64,000 nt of DNA, from assembly GCA_025403435.1 (NCBI GenBank), contig CM046335.1, positions 9,830,484 through 9,894,483 on the forward strand, given 5' to 3'. The stretch's first letter is position 1. Every line of letters starts with the position of its first letter. The stretch comes from Artocarpus heterophyllus (lineage: Eukaryota > Streptophyta > Magnoliopsida > Rosales > Moraceae). Shown piece after piece: positions 26,320 to 36,522 of the stretch. The translations under genes were made by a program, and so were the position numbers. The notes under the pieces are model-generated. The model was not told the origin of the DNA and did no database searches. It worked only from the letters and a program-made list of their open reading frames with translations.

Positions 26320-27757
26320 CTAGGTTCGGTTAACCTAGGGAGTGTAGCACCACTTTAAAAAAATATATTTTTGAGATGGTTTTGAAGCTGAATTTTTATT
26401 GTCATCATCAAAATGAACCTTCACATTGATTTATACAGTCTAGAAGGATGTAACATGGAAAGGCCATAGAATGAAAATACTAATGGTTATATGAGTACAA
26501 TAATTACATAGAAGGAAAGTATTAATAGTTATGAGGGAATGATAATTATATGGAATGAGTTTATAAGTAGAATGCTTATGAGAGATTCGTATAATATTTG
26601 GATCTATAAGCATATATAATTCGTATAAACGATGAGAAATTCGTGTAGATACGAGGATTTAATAGCCTCTTGTCTCGTGAAAAACAATAAGAAATATAAG
26701 GCTTGATTTATTGATTTTAAAGTTTGACATAGATATGCCAAATTTTTCGTAATTGATTCAAACCTAAGTAATGATTATGTGTGGATTCGATGGAGCACAT
26801 AAGTGTCAATGTCTTTTCTTAAAAGTTCTATTTATTTGAGGAATATGATATAAGTTAGGAATCATGGTATTGAATCTTGAGAGAGATAAATGTTAGACTT
26901 TTGGTCTGTTGAGACTGTGTAAAGTCTAGAATGCATGAATCTCAAAATTGGAATATTTCGTTACGTACATTGTATTTAAGTGTATCAGTGAATCTTTTGG
27001 TTACCTAAGGTTTTGTTATATGAGGAAATTATATATTGTATGAGTAGAATTGTGGGGATTGTAGATGTTCTTAAGTAGTAACATCTAGTGTCTTTGTTCG
27101 TTGATATGGTCTACGTTGAAAGACGTAAATCGTATTGATTTCAAGGTTAGTCACATTCTAAACCCTTGGTAGCAATGATGACGAATCCATTGATAGATGT
27201 TGAGTATTAAGAATAACATATGGGTGTATGCATTGTTCAATAAGGTTTTGATTAAAACAAAATTATTTGAGTTGCTGGATCATTCAGGAAGATCCTTGTT
27301 GTCGTTAAATTAGATTTGTTGTTCATAATTAACTTTATTTATAGTGGGCTTTAAATTGGGTTTAAGATTTATACAAATTGGTTTTCAATTTTATGTTTGT
27401 TATTTAACTCGTTCCAAATGTGTCAAGGCCCGAAACAACCTGATCATTTTCACTTAGAACATTTGGGCCTAGTTTAAATCTTAAATCAGTTTGATTCACA
27501 CTGTCTCTCCCACGTGGTTTCTATACGTGTCATATACAGTGGTTTAATCATTGTTTACATATACGTTTACTGTGCATAGGAGCTTATTTCTCCGAGTTCA
27601 CTTTTTCTCTCTTAATTTGTTATTTTCTCTCTAAATCGCAAATCCTCTTCTTTTTCATTAGAAATTCTTCTTTTTCTCTAAAAGAAGAAGGAATTCTAGG
27701 ATTCTGTAATTTACTATCTTAATTTTTCCTTTCTATTTACTCTTCTTTCATCTCATC
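26320..27757 (+). other. Non-coding interior where gag would be expected
   Basis: About 1.4 kb with no long frame, no CCHC motif and no gag-like sequence in any frame I read. The last 150 bases are rich in CT and TTCTCT, like a plant mRNA leader, and run straight into the first ORF. Confidence 0.6.
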
Positions 27758-28279
27758 ATGGACCCAAAGTACCAACACCTGAGAAAGTATTTCCCATCAC
27801 TCTCCCAAAAGATTCTCAGAAAGAAATACAAGGCTAGAATTACTCGGTTGTGGATTCTTATGCGTTTTGGTATCCCTTGTGATGTGAGAATGTTGATAGA
27901 GGGGAAAATCCGTCCGAGTGACTTTAGTCAAGATGTCGGTTTACCAGGAACGGGTACCAGTCGTAGTGCAATGAAAAGAAGAGCTCGTGCCATCGTGGTC
28001 ACTTGTAACAAATGTGGAAGACAAAATTGTAACGGTAAATGTACTTCACCTGGTTATATGTCTACGAATAGAGAGGATAAAATAAGGTTTTGTAGGGATG
28101 GACTTTCAAAGGAGAACTTGGATAGCATCCATCCTCCTCTCCACGGTCACCCTAGTGGATATGTTCAAGGAGCTATTTTTAAACTCTGGCCTAAATTTTA
28201 TACAGAAAGACAACGCCTCAGGAATATGGTATTTCTAGATCCTGTTTGCCAAGCCATAAGAAAACTGGATGGGGAATAA
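27758..28279 (+). CDS. 173-aa Cys-rich basic protein, viral NABP-like
   Basis: Uninterrupted ORF with ATG in good context after a CT-rich leader. Seen: a basic N-terminus (KILRKKYKARITR), a central segment with a GTSRSAMKRRARA basic patch (about residues 67-79), directly followed by CNKCGRQNCNGKC, a CX2CX4CX3C cluster, then a PGY...REDKIRFCRDGLS stretch. The order (basic RRA patch, Cys cluster, Pro-Gly, short acidic/aromatic helix) resembles the small Cys-rich nucleic-acid-binding proteins encoded near the 3' end of carlavirus-type genomes, which bind RNA and DNA and act in silencing suppression or gene control (known of that family). Cys spacing differs from the usual viral pattern, so homology is an inference. 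It could instead be an unrelated plant zinc-binding protein. It sits inside the LTR element, 643 bp upstream of the LOG-like ORF. Confidence 0.6.
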   Translation: MDPKYQHLRKYFPSLSQKILRKKYKARITRLWILMRFGIPCDVRMLIEGKIRPSDFSQDVGLPGTGTSRSAMKRRARAIVVTCNKCGRQNCNGKCTSPGYMSTNREDKIRFCRDGLSKENLDSIHPPLHGHPSGYVQGAIFKLWPKFYTERQRLRNMVFLDPVCQAIRKLDGE

Positions 28280-28922
28280 GTCATCGCTCTATAAAGGTTA
28301 TTTAGTCTTTGCTTATTTGAAGCAGTTTTAGCTGATGTTCAACAGTTTGTGTTTTTCTTTTACTCAGAATATTTGCTTTTGTGTTTGAAATAATTGTGAT
28401 TATTAGATTGATACAGTAAGTGTTAATATCTTATTTAATTTATGATTTTCTTAAATATATATATAATAAAATATATTATCTTATCAGACACGTCACATAC
28501 GGTACAGTAATATGTTTGAATTTTGAAAAGCTTATCCAGATATTTCAAGATTTGTGTCTCAAATTTCAAAAGTTCTACAGTATTTGTCGTTTATATTAAA
28601 TTTCTAGACTTGGTGTATATTTGTCAAAAAGTCTACAGTTGTGTCAAGACGGTCTTCTGTCGAATTGTTCTCAATTGTCAAAAGTTATACAATTAGAGTC
28701 TAATCTTTTTCAAAAAGTGAATCAGATTTTCTGTAAACTATCAATCACCTTATCTTACTTTCTTATCCGCACAAGATTTTGTTTAAATCTTTGGATTACC
28801 TTTTCATTACCTACTCGTCTATCTCTTTAGCCCTTTTTGTATATTTCTCATCTTTAAAATCTCATGTAGAACCCGAAGTCTAAGTGGAGCAGACATTAAG
28901 CAACCACTTCTATAAACCAAAT
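28280..28922 (+). other. Spacer between the two cargo ORFs
   Basis: AT-rich with no supported ORF. The frame 28621-28830 has no known motif. Multiple short ATGs would block read-through translation, so the LOG-like ORF would need its own mRNA 5' end or internal initiation. Confidence 0.5.
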
Positions 28923-29573
28923 ATGTCTACCTCCCAGTCCACGAAGAAAATAAAGAATGTCTGTGTCTTTTGTGGTTCCAGCCTTGGAAAAGATAAAGCT
29001 TATTTAGAAGCTGCAAATCACTTAGGGCAAGTCCTAGCACGCAAGAAGATTAACATAATCTATGGGGGTGGTAGTATAAAAATGATGGTAAATATGGCAC
29101 TAGCAGCTAGGTCTAGCGACGCTACTGATGTAAGAATTTGGCCTCATATTCCAGTTGAAGGAAACCTTTGTAAGGAAGCCATAGGTAAGGGAGAAGGAGT
29201 CAGGAGTATCCCTAAAAATTTTAAAGACATAATCTATAATTCTGATGCTTTTATAGCATTACCTGGTGGTCTAGGTACTCTTGAGGAAATATTTATAGTT
29301 GCTTGTGGGCAATTGTTGGGCTTTTATTCCAAACCTTTGGGACTGCTGAACGTAAAGGGTTTTTATGACGGTCTTTTGAAATTTCTAGATTACGCTGTGG
29401 AAGAAAACATCACTACAGAATCGGAGAGACAAATCTTTGTCACTGCTTCAACAGCTGAGGAATTGATAGATAAAATGCAAATAATACATCCAGAATCCGA
29501 CACTGCAACATCCAAGCTTGAATGGGAAAGGGAAAGCCGGGAGCGGCCAATTGATTTGAATCTCCATCTGTAA
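28923..29573 (+). CDS. LONELY GUY-like cytokinin phosphoribohydrolase homologue, intronless
   Basis: 216 aa from the first ATG; the frame extends upstream only to a GTG at 28884. LOG enzymes cleave cytokinin riboside 5'-monophosphates to release active free bases (known). Seen: CVFCGSS (14-20), YGGGSIKMM (47-55), SDAFIALPGG and PGGLGTLEE (114-122), KPLGLLNVKGFYD, and a family-typical length. Diverged: the Gly-Leu-Met-Gly of the first nucleotide motif is KMMV (53-56), and the MHxRK arginine motif is replaced by IPKNFKD (96-102), so catalysis is doubtful. The segment about 61-95 does not resemble plant LOGs. Plant LOG genes have several introns; this one has none, which fits capture through RNA. 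The reading frame is intact. Confidence 0.85.
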   Translation: MSTSQSTKKIKNVCVFCGSSLGKDKAYLEAANHLGQVLARKKINIIYGGGSIKMMVNMALAARSSDATDVRIWPHIPVEGNLCKEAIGKGEGVRSIPKNFKDIIYNSDAFIALPGGLGTLEEIFIVACGQLLGFYSKPLGLLNVKGFYDGLLKFLDYAVEENITTESERQIFVTASTAEELIDKMQIIHPESDTATSKLEWERESRERPIDLNLHL

Positions 29574-30520
29574 TCTTTTTGTTTTATCTTTGGCATATAG
29601 GCATGTGTGTCCGTATTTCGTGTGTTACGAATAACCGTTTGCCTTGTATTCTGTGTTTCTTGTGGTACGTTGTTGTTCAATCTTTTAGATTCATTGAGCC
29701 TAATGCCGGGATGGCTGGATACGGAGTACTTGATGCTCTCGAAACGCATCCTTCTTAAGGTCCGATCTTTTGTTTATCGATGTTTTTGTATCCTCTAAGC
29801 ATGCATGATATGGATAGCTGGTATACGGAGTGCCTTGTACTCTCGAAACGTATCCGTATTATGTTTGTAATGTGTAATATTCTGTTAATATTATGTGGAA
29901 GTACCAGAGTCAGTTATGGGGATATTCCATATGAAATATGAGTATATTATTTGGATTGAATGTTTGTGTCATGAGGATAGCTGTTTAATGAAAAATATGT
30001 CGGGTATGTTTGCAACTCTGAGATTCCGTTTAATATCTCTATGAATAAGTTTAATGTATGGTTTTGAATATAAGTGTTTGTGATATATGTTTTATGATTA
30101 TGTTTTAGTTTATTAGTTGAGGTATGAAATCAAATATATTTGACTTTTCCTTACTCAAAAAGGAAAAGGAACCTAAAGATGAAGTATATAAAATTTCTCT
30201 GGCAATCTCCTTAAATGTGATTGTAAATCACAGTCCATGGACAATGAAGGACTGGAATCATGGTATGGTCAATATGTATGCCTGATCAGATTCTTAGACT
30301 ATTATACGGTGTTACAAGTTGAAACTTGTCAGAAATACTCTCATTGAGGGATTTGGAATTTAGAGTAAGATTTATTATGCAAGTAAATAAGTGGAGTTAC
30401 GATAACTTAAATTTGGAGGACAAAGAACATTAACGGTTTAGACTCAGAATTGGAATCATAGTGGAATCATAATTTTTACTAGTATTACTAGAATTGAAAT
30501 TTCGAGGACGAAATTTCTTT
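29574..30520 (+). other. Non-coding 3' interior of the young element
   Basis: No gag or pol domain. Contains a duplicated potential hairpin (29717-29858, listed separately). The final bases carry the pol-end remnant before the polypurine tract. Confidence 0.6.
29717..29858 (+). repeat. Duplicated hairpin-like motif in the 3' region of the LOG-like ORF
   Basis: The block 29717-29751 (GGATACGGAGT...CTCTCGAAACGCATCC) recurs at 29820-29858 (GTATACGGAGT...CTCTCGAAACGTATCC). In each copy the outer GGATACG-type arm can pair imperfectly with the CGYATCC arm, and GAG with CTC. It could be an RNA structure in the element transcript. Confidence 0.55.
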
Positions 30521-30534
30521 AAGGGGGGTAGAGC
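30521..30534 (+). other. Polypurine tract
   Basis: AAGGGGGGTAGAGC lies directly upstream of the TG of the 3' LTR and is the expected plus-strand primer. The preceding codons read FEDEISLRG, a remnant of the parental pol end. Confidence 0.85.
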
Positions 30535-32507
30535 TGTGACACCCGTTATTCTCCTAACGGGTATTGAGGTAATTAAATTAATTTTTAGTGTATAAAAAAA
30601 AATTGCTTCATTTAAATTTATTTTATAATATTTATTTTTATCTATTTTTAAATTTTCTAAAATTCTCCTATATTTATTTAGTATGATTACTAAAAAGCCT
30701 TAGAACTTCTAATAAATCTCAAAAATGTCATATTGGCATTATGTGTGTTAAAGTCTTTAGATGAGACATAAGGATATCTTTTCCAACTACTCTTGACCCT
30801 CATTTTCTTTATTTCCTCCGTGACATGCTTCAACATGTCTCCTCTATAATTGTTTCTATCACTTCTCTTCAAAGACTTCATCTTTTCTTCCTTTCTCTTC
30901 CACGGTTCCCACACTCTTCTTCTCATTTCTTTGCTGAAGCAAAATACTTAGAGAACTTCTTCAAGGCAGCCATAAAAATCAGCTACCATCACCTCCATTT
31001 GAGCAAGAATTTCAGTCATACCGAAGTAAAGGAACCTGTTTTGAAGCCATTTCAAGCTTCCAACTAACCATAATCCGATGTTAGAATCTTATGAACAAAT
31101 TTAGTCTTTCATTTATAAATTTTCTTTTATACTAAAGGATTATTCAAATTTGCGTTCTTAAACCTAAGTATATGTTTGTTGCTATTTTGGAGCATATGTA
31201 TGAAGTCTAAGTGTATATGCCCTAGACAGAAAATTTATATTGTTAAACTTTGTAATACCTCTATGGGCAGTGGTTATTTCTTGAAATTCTAAGATTAAAT
31301 TAAAATGAATTTTATGAATGTAGTTGTATATTGTGCTTTAGTTTTAATTGTCCTTATGCACGCCTTAGGATCAAGGGAGTATGGAGCTAACGTTAACTGA
31401 TTCCATGATTAAGAGACTGTTGATAAGCTTGAAAGGTAGGGATTCTATTACTCATCTTTTGTGAGGTTTTTATAGAATTAAAATTGATTGTTTTGCCGCA
31501 ATATATATATATCTATGTTGAACTGATATTATATGAGTATCACATATGAAACTATGACATGGACTCGTCTTGTATTGTACGGCGAGGAACATAATGAATT
31601 GACACATGTTATAAATTGAGAAGCATGGTTAGGAAAACTAACTCTATTGATAATGATTTAATATAGAGAAATTGTGAGACATGAAAAGGGCGACGGTTAC
31701 GTCCTTGGGCATGAATACCCTAAAAGGTAAAATAGGGGGAAGGTGATGACGCTTCCTTGGGTTGAAAGTCCCAGAACACACTGTACAGGAATTGATTTGG
31801 TGAGGACTCGGGGCTTGATGTCCCCTCACCGGAACACCCTTGGAATGTTTATAGGGTGATCAAGTGCGCCCATTTGGGTTTCGATGAGTTGAGTGATACT
31901 CAATTTAACATGGATACCTAGGAACAATGATGATTGGTAATATTTGTATAAATGTGTAATTATGACACTTGGTAATGATTAACTACGGTATCCATAAGAT
32001 GTGATCATAATAAACCTCATAATCTGAAATATGATGTGACTTACTGACCATGCAGATTTTAATGTGGTAATGATAAAAACCTAAAGGTGAGTAATGGCTT
32101 TCTCTACTGAGCATAGTGTTGCTCATTCCCTTATGTTTATATCTTTTCAGGACTCACTAAGTGTGAGGTGGCTACGAGAAATATAATTGAGGAAGTGATG
32201 TAACTATATTACATTGGGACTGCTTCAATCGTTGAGAATGTTCTTCATGATAATGTAAGCATCAATTGTTACTTTCTGTGACTGTATTATAATGTGTTGA
32301 GGGTTAAAATGATGATGACAACAGTTTATATTATTAAATTTAAGGTGCTACATTAAAACTGTGGTTTATTTGTCGTTTATATTTTTATTTTTGAGTTGAG
32401 AGTTTTCATTTAAGTCCCGGGCAAATTTTTTTCTAAGGTTTTTCTTTTATTATTTATTTTTATTTTATCTCATTAAAAACTGTTAACCCCCATATAGGGG
32501 CGTTACA
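30535..32507 (+). repeat. 3' LTR of the young element
   Basis: TGTGACACCC...GGGGCGTTACA, 1973 bp, immediately followed by the ATTAT duplication at 32508-32512. See the 5' LTR for the two differences found. Confidence 0.95.
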
Positions 32508-32970
32508 ATTATGTTGTATACCTCCGTGTATATTAAAGTGTACCTGTGAGTATATAAAGTATGTACATGTATGTACTATACCATATAAGAGTATTTATGT
32601 TTGGTGCATAACATGTGATTATCACTTCATGTATGGTATGAGAACCATAATAAGTGGACTGGTAAATATATCACCATAAGTTAAGAAAAGTGTCGTACCG
32701 ACTCTTGACTCAAGAGGAGTTGAATGATATAGTATGGTCACGGTGTCACGTAGACCTATGTGCGTAATGGTACAAACACTTGGGTCCTAGTAAGAGATAA
32801 GATATGAAAAAGATAAAAAATATTCATAAGAAAGCATAACTAGAGCACGCATTTTATTGAATGTGCATGTAGGTTGTATTGGGACTTACTGGGCGTAAGC
32901 TCACTAAGTATTTCATGTTGTAAGTATTCCGACAAGAAGGTCAGAATAATTTCATAGTTGAGCTGGCAGA

Positions 32971-33303
32971 GGGATGAGCAATGTGTAGAATGGGTATGGA
33001 TACCGACATAGTTTTGTTTCCGCTGTAACATATTTTATGTTATTTTGAAACATGATGTTTAGTAAATAGTATTATAAAAGAAAGGTTGTTTATGTAAATA
33101 TATGTATATGTTTGTATTTTATGTTATGTAAAAGAAAGGGATGAGCAATGTGTAGAATGGGTATGGATACCGATATAATTTTGTTTCCACTGTAACATAT
33201 TTTATGTTATTTTGAAAGATGATGTTTAGTAAATAGTATTTTAAAAGAAAGGTTGTTTATGTAAATATATGTATATGTTTATATTTTGAAAGTTACTAAA
33301 ACC
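32971..33303. repeat. Two-copy tandem duplication, period 167 bp
   Basis: GGGATGAGCAATGTGTAGAA at 32971 recurs at 33138, followed by the same CTGTAACATATTTTATG and AAAGAAAGGTTGTTTATG blocks. It lies in the right half of the split LTR. Confidence 0.85.
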
Positions 33304-33408
33304 AATATATGTAAAATATTTATAAAAAAAAATTTCTAAGTTTTTTCTCTATACGTAAGTAAGAAAAATGTTTATCACAGTCTGAAAAAGGCGGGTCGTG
33401 ACAGAAAT

Positions 33409-34395
33409 TGTGGTTCTAATCATGGGTGTCAAATAAAGGCTAAGACATAAGAGAGTTTATGATTAGTTTAAAGAAAAAATGGACAAAGGTGAAAGGTTAA
33501 ACCTATATTTTATCGATTTGACCAGTTTAATTTTTTTAAAAGAAATCAAAGTAAACTAAACAAATCATATATCTTCATTTTAGTTGATTTGGCTTGGCGG
33601 GCTAAGACTTGTAAGCAAAATAAATTTGATATTAAGAAAAAATGGAGTGATTGGAGTCAAATCAACTATTAAACTTTTTATTAAGTGCCTTCACTAGTTA
33701 AAATTTTACTTAAATCACAAAACATGAAGAAATGACGTTAGATAAGTGAAAAGATAGTTATGTATGAATATACAACAAAAGACGACACACATTTAAAAAT
33801 TATATATGATAAAAGAAATCATTATGTTTGGTTTCAGTGGTCTGAAATTTTTGTAACTACTAAGCAAATTAACAAACTAAATAAAACTTTTAAACTAACA
33901 AAATCCATTCAATTACAACAATTTTTTTTTTTGGTGAATCAAATTTTTGGGTAGAAATAAAAATCAATGTTTGGTCAAATCAAATTAGTTGAAAGTAACA
34001 ATTAATTGCAGTTCGTCTTGTTAATGAACTTTAACAGTTCCTCAACTTTTTCCTCAATACATGCATGTAAATAATAAATTACTTATTCGGAGCTCTAGTT
34101 TAAAAAGTGGTTTTTGGTTTAGTTTTCAACTGTATTTTTAATACAAACCCTTAATTTTTAAACTGAAAAATAAATTTAAACGCTATAATATAAATCTACT
34201 TTATAATATAGTATGTAATAATTATATACTATAAATAGTTTAAAAATATAAATTCAAGCCTATATCGTAAAAACATCAGTTTTAACCCATTCACCAACCA
34301 GGTGTCAACACCTGTAAGATAAGCCTCCACAGAATTTAGAGAAAAATAAAAATATAGATATTTTTTAATTAATTTTTTTAAGTCCACAGTAGTCA
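33409..34395. other. Intergenic, no supported gene
   Basis: AT-rich sequence with no recognisable coding frame or element ends. Confidence 0.45.
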
Positions 34396-34829
34396 GTGGA
34401 GCACATTAGAGGAAGCCAGGTGGTAACTTTAAGAGCACTCCGTCAGTTCATTAAAGCCCTCCACACCCACTTGCCCAAAAGCCTCTGTTTTTTACACTTC
34501 TTTCAAGTTTCTTTCACCCACCCAAAAAAAGAACCGAATTTCCCCAAACCGAGACTTGGCCACCTGGCCTGCCATTAGCAAAAAAGGCAAGTGCCCAGAA
34601 AAAAGCAAAAAAGGTGGGACACTACACAGAGAGGGGCTGGTGAACAAACAAGGCTGCGATAATAAAACATCCCTTACTCGCTTGTCTCGAACTTTCCTCT
34701 TTCCTCTCTTTGTCTTTGTGTGTGGGATTTGCAGAGTAGCAGCCACTCATCTCAAACCCACACCCCCCCTTCCTTTCCCTAACAATGGATTGATCCTTCG
34801 GTTCTCCCGCGAAAATTCTTCTATCTCAG

Positions 34830-36512
34830 GTAAAATCTCTCTTCTTCTTTCGGTTTCGAGCTTGTTTTCTCTCTCCTTTTCGCTTTTTCTGCTCAGATCG
34901 GGGCCGTCTGTTTCGGCGGAAAATGGAACCATTTTTCGGGAAATTTGTTGTCGGTTTTCGGTTGGTGGAGCTTTGTGAGAAGAGTAATCGAGTTTGGAGT
35001 GGTTGATTTGGAAAAATTGAGTGTTTTTTTAGTTGTTTAAGTATATATATATTTTTTACTATTTTGTTTCAATTTCATGTTTTTTTTTTATTTTTTTATT
35101 TGGCTCGGTTAGGGTTTCGATCGCTGTTGTGGGTTTGATATCTTGGGATCTTTTAGTTGGATATCTTCTTTGTCGAATTTCGAGCTTGCAATATCAGTGG
35201 TGAGTTTTATTTTTCTCGCTTTTTATAGAATTTTACTTGAATTTTTTCCCGCGTTTTTTGATTTTCTTCCTCTCTGATTTCAACTACTTAAGAGCAAGTT
35301 TCTGAGTTTGATTCGCTTGGGGTTAACGTGCGTGAAGATTTTAGCTTCATTTTATCTTTTGGAAAGTTTTGAACTGATTATTACTTCATTTTCGAGATGA
35401 TTAGAGAAGTGAAAAGGGGTTTGGAAACTTCTAGAGACTGGGCTTTGGAAAATTCCGTGGTACCTTGCTCTTTTGACAGTCTTTTTTGTTTCTTCTAGTG
35501 TTATTTATTGAAAATGAGTGTTGAGATAAGTATTTGGATCGGCTGTAGCTTAAAATTTGTAATTCTATAACCAACCTCGATATCTATTTGTTGGGAATTC
35601 TATTTTTGGCTGGAAAGGCTTATGGTAAGAATATTCAGGCATGCTTTGAGGTACAAGACAATTTCGGTTTATGTACAAGACTTCTGATTTTGATTTTGTA
35701 TTACATTCATGGCGTTATAGATATCCAATTATCAAATGTGCTATAAGAGAGGGTTCTGCATAGGTTGTGTGGTTTTAAGATGTTACATGTTTTAAATTTT
35801 GCGCCCTACAATGGCCTTAGATGTGTATTGGACACCCGTGAATGTTGGTATGAATGGAATACCTAGTACAAGGAAAAAATCGCATGTGAAAGTTTCATGT
35901 CATAAATCTAGCGAGAACGAGAGCTTAACATAAATTGAGTTCATATCAGGAAACAAAAGTTATGAATAATTGTTAAAGGAGGAAAGGAATTATGAAGCGC
36001 TCATAGTGGGTGCCTGCTTAGTGAATCAAAATACTAACAACTTAAGTCTTGAGCTGTTGCATAAGGATCTGTATTTATCTTGGTCTTCATTTTGATATGG
36101 ATAACATACGGTCTTTTTAAATTTTGTTGATGTTATGCATGAAGTATGATTATGTCATCTAGAGACACCAACTTTTAGTTATACTCCGGTGGTGCATAAG
36201 CAATGCATAAATTGCAGATTCTGACTTATTATGATCATTGATAAAGTTTTAAAGAAGTTATCTCTTCGTGGGTCACTTGAGGAAAAGTTTTTGGGTTAGG
36301 TAACATCGTAAGAATAAGGAGCTTTTGGGTTAGTTAACTTGGCATTAAGAAAGAGGTCTTTAGTTAGCATGTATTGTTTAATCTAGTTACAATATCAGTT
36401 TGCACCAATATTGAAATTTCAATTGGTTAAGCATATTTTGTGTTTCTGCAATGTATTGCATTGGATTTCTTTTAACACGTCCTTACCTTGTTCTGTACTT
36501 CCGTAACCGCAG
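34830..36512 (+). promoter_or_regulatory. Leader intron of the FRIGIDA-like gene
   Basis: A donor CTCAG|GTAAAATC at 34829/34830 and an acceptor AACCGCAG at 36512 bracket a 1.68-kb T-rich stretch ten bases upstream of the coding start. The upstream exon (about 34640-34829) is CT-rich like a plant leader. Long 5' leader introns often raise expression in plants. Boundaries are inferred from splice consensus only. Confidence 0.6.
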
Positions 36513-36522
36513 ATTCTCTATC

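Larger units (their letters stand above)
24329..32507 (+). mobile_element. Complete young LARD-like LTR element carrying two cargo ORFs
   Basis: An 8.18-kb element with LTRs 24329-26300 and 30535-32507, a perfect ATTAT duplication (24324-24328 and 32508-32512), an initiator-Met primer site and a polypurine tract. The 4.2-kb interior has no gag, protease, reverse transcriptase, RNase H or integrase. It carries two intact intronless ORFs, one with a virus-type Cys-rich basic motif and one LOG-like. Just before the polypurine tract the sequence still reads in frame as FEDEISLRG (30501-30527), which I recall as the end of pol in plant chromoviruses, so the parent was probably a Tekay-like Ty3/gypsy element. 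Mobility must be supplied in trans. Confidence 0.9.
22048..33403 (+). mobile_element. Older LTR split by the young element (22048-24328 + 32513-33403)
   Basis: It starts TGTAATGACCAGGG and ends GCGGGTCGTGACA, with flanks GGAAT (22043-22047) and GAAAT (33404-33408), a 4-of-5 duplication. Without the nested element it is about 3.17 kb, a solo LTR. Both sides of the nested insertion share the same GTGTATAT/GTGAGTAT-rich low-complexity sequence, which confirms that they were once contiguous. Open frames inside it (for example the minus-strand frame 22343-22786) resemble no protein. Confidence 0.75.

Noticed and set aside
26320..27757. Possible hidden gag in the young element
   Set aside because: I read the frames and saw no CCHC motif, no capsid-like pattern and frequent stops. 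A profile search would settle it.
28884..28922. Longer LOG-like start at 28884
   Set aside because: The codon is GTG and the extra 13 residues do not resemble LOG N-termini. ATG 28923 gives the family length.
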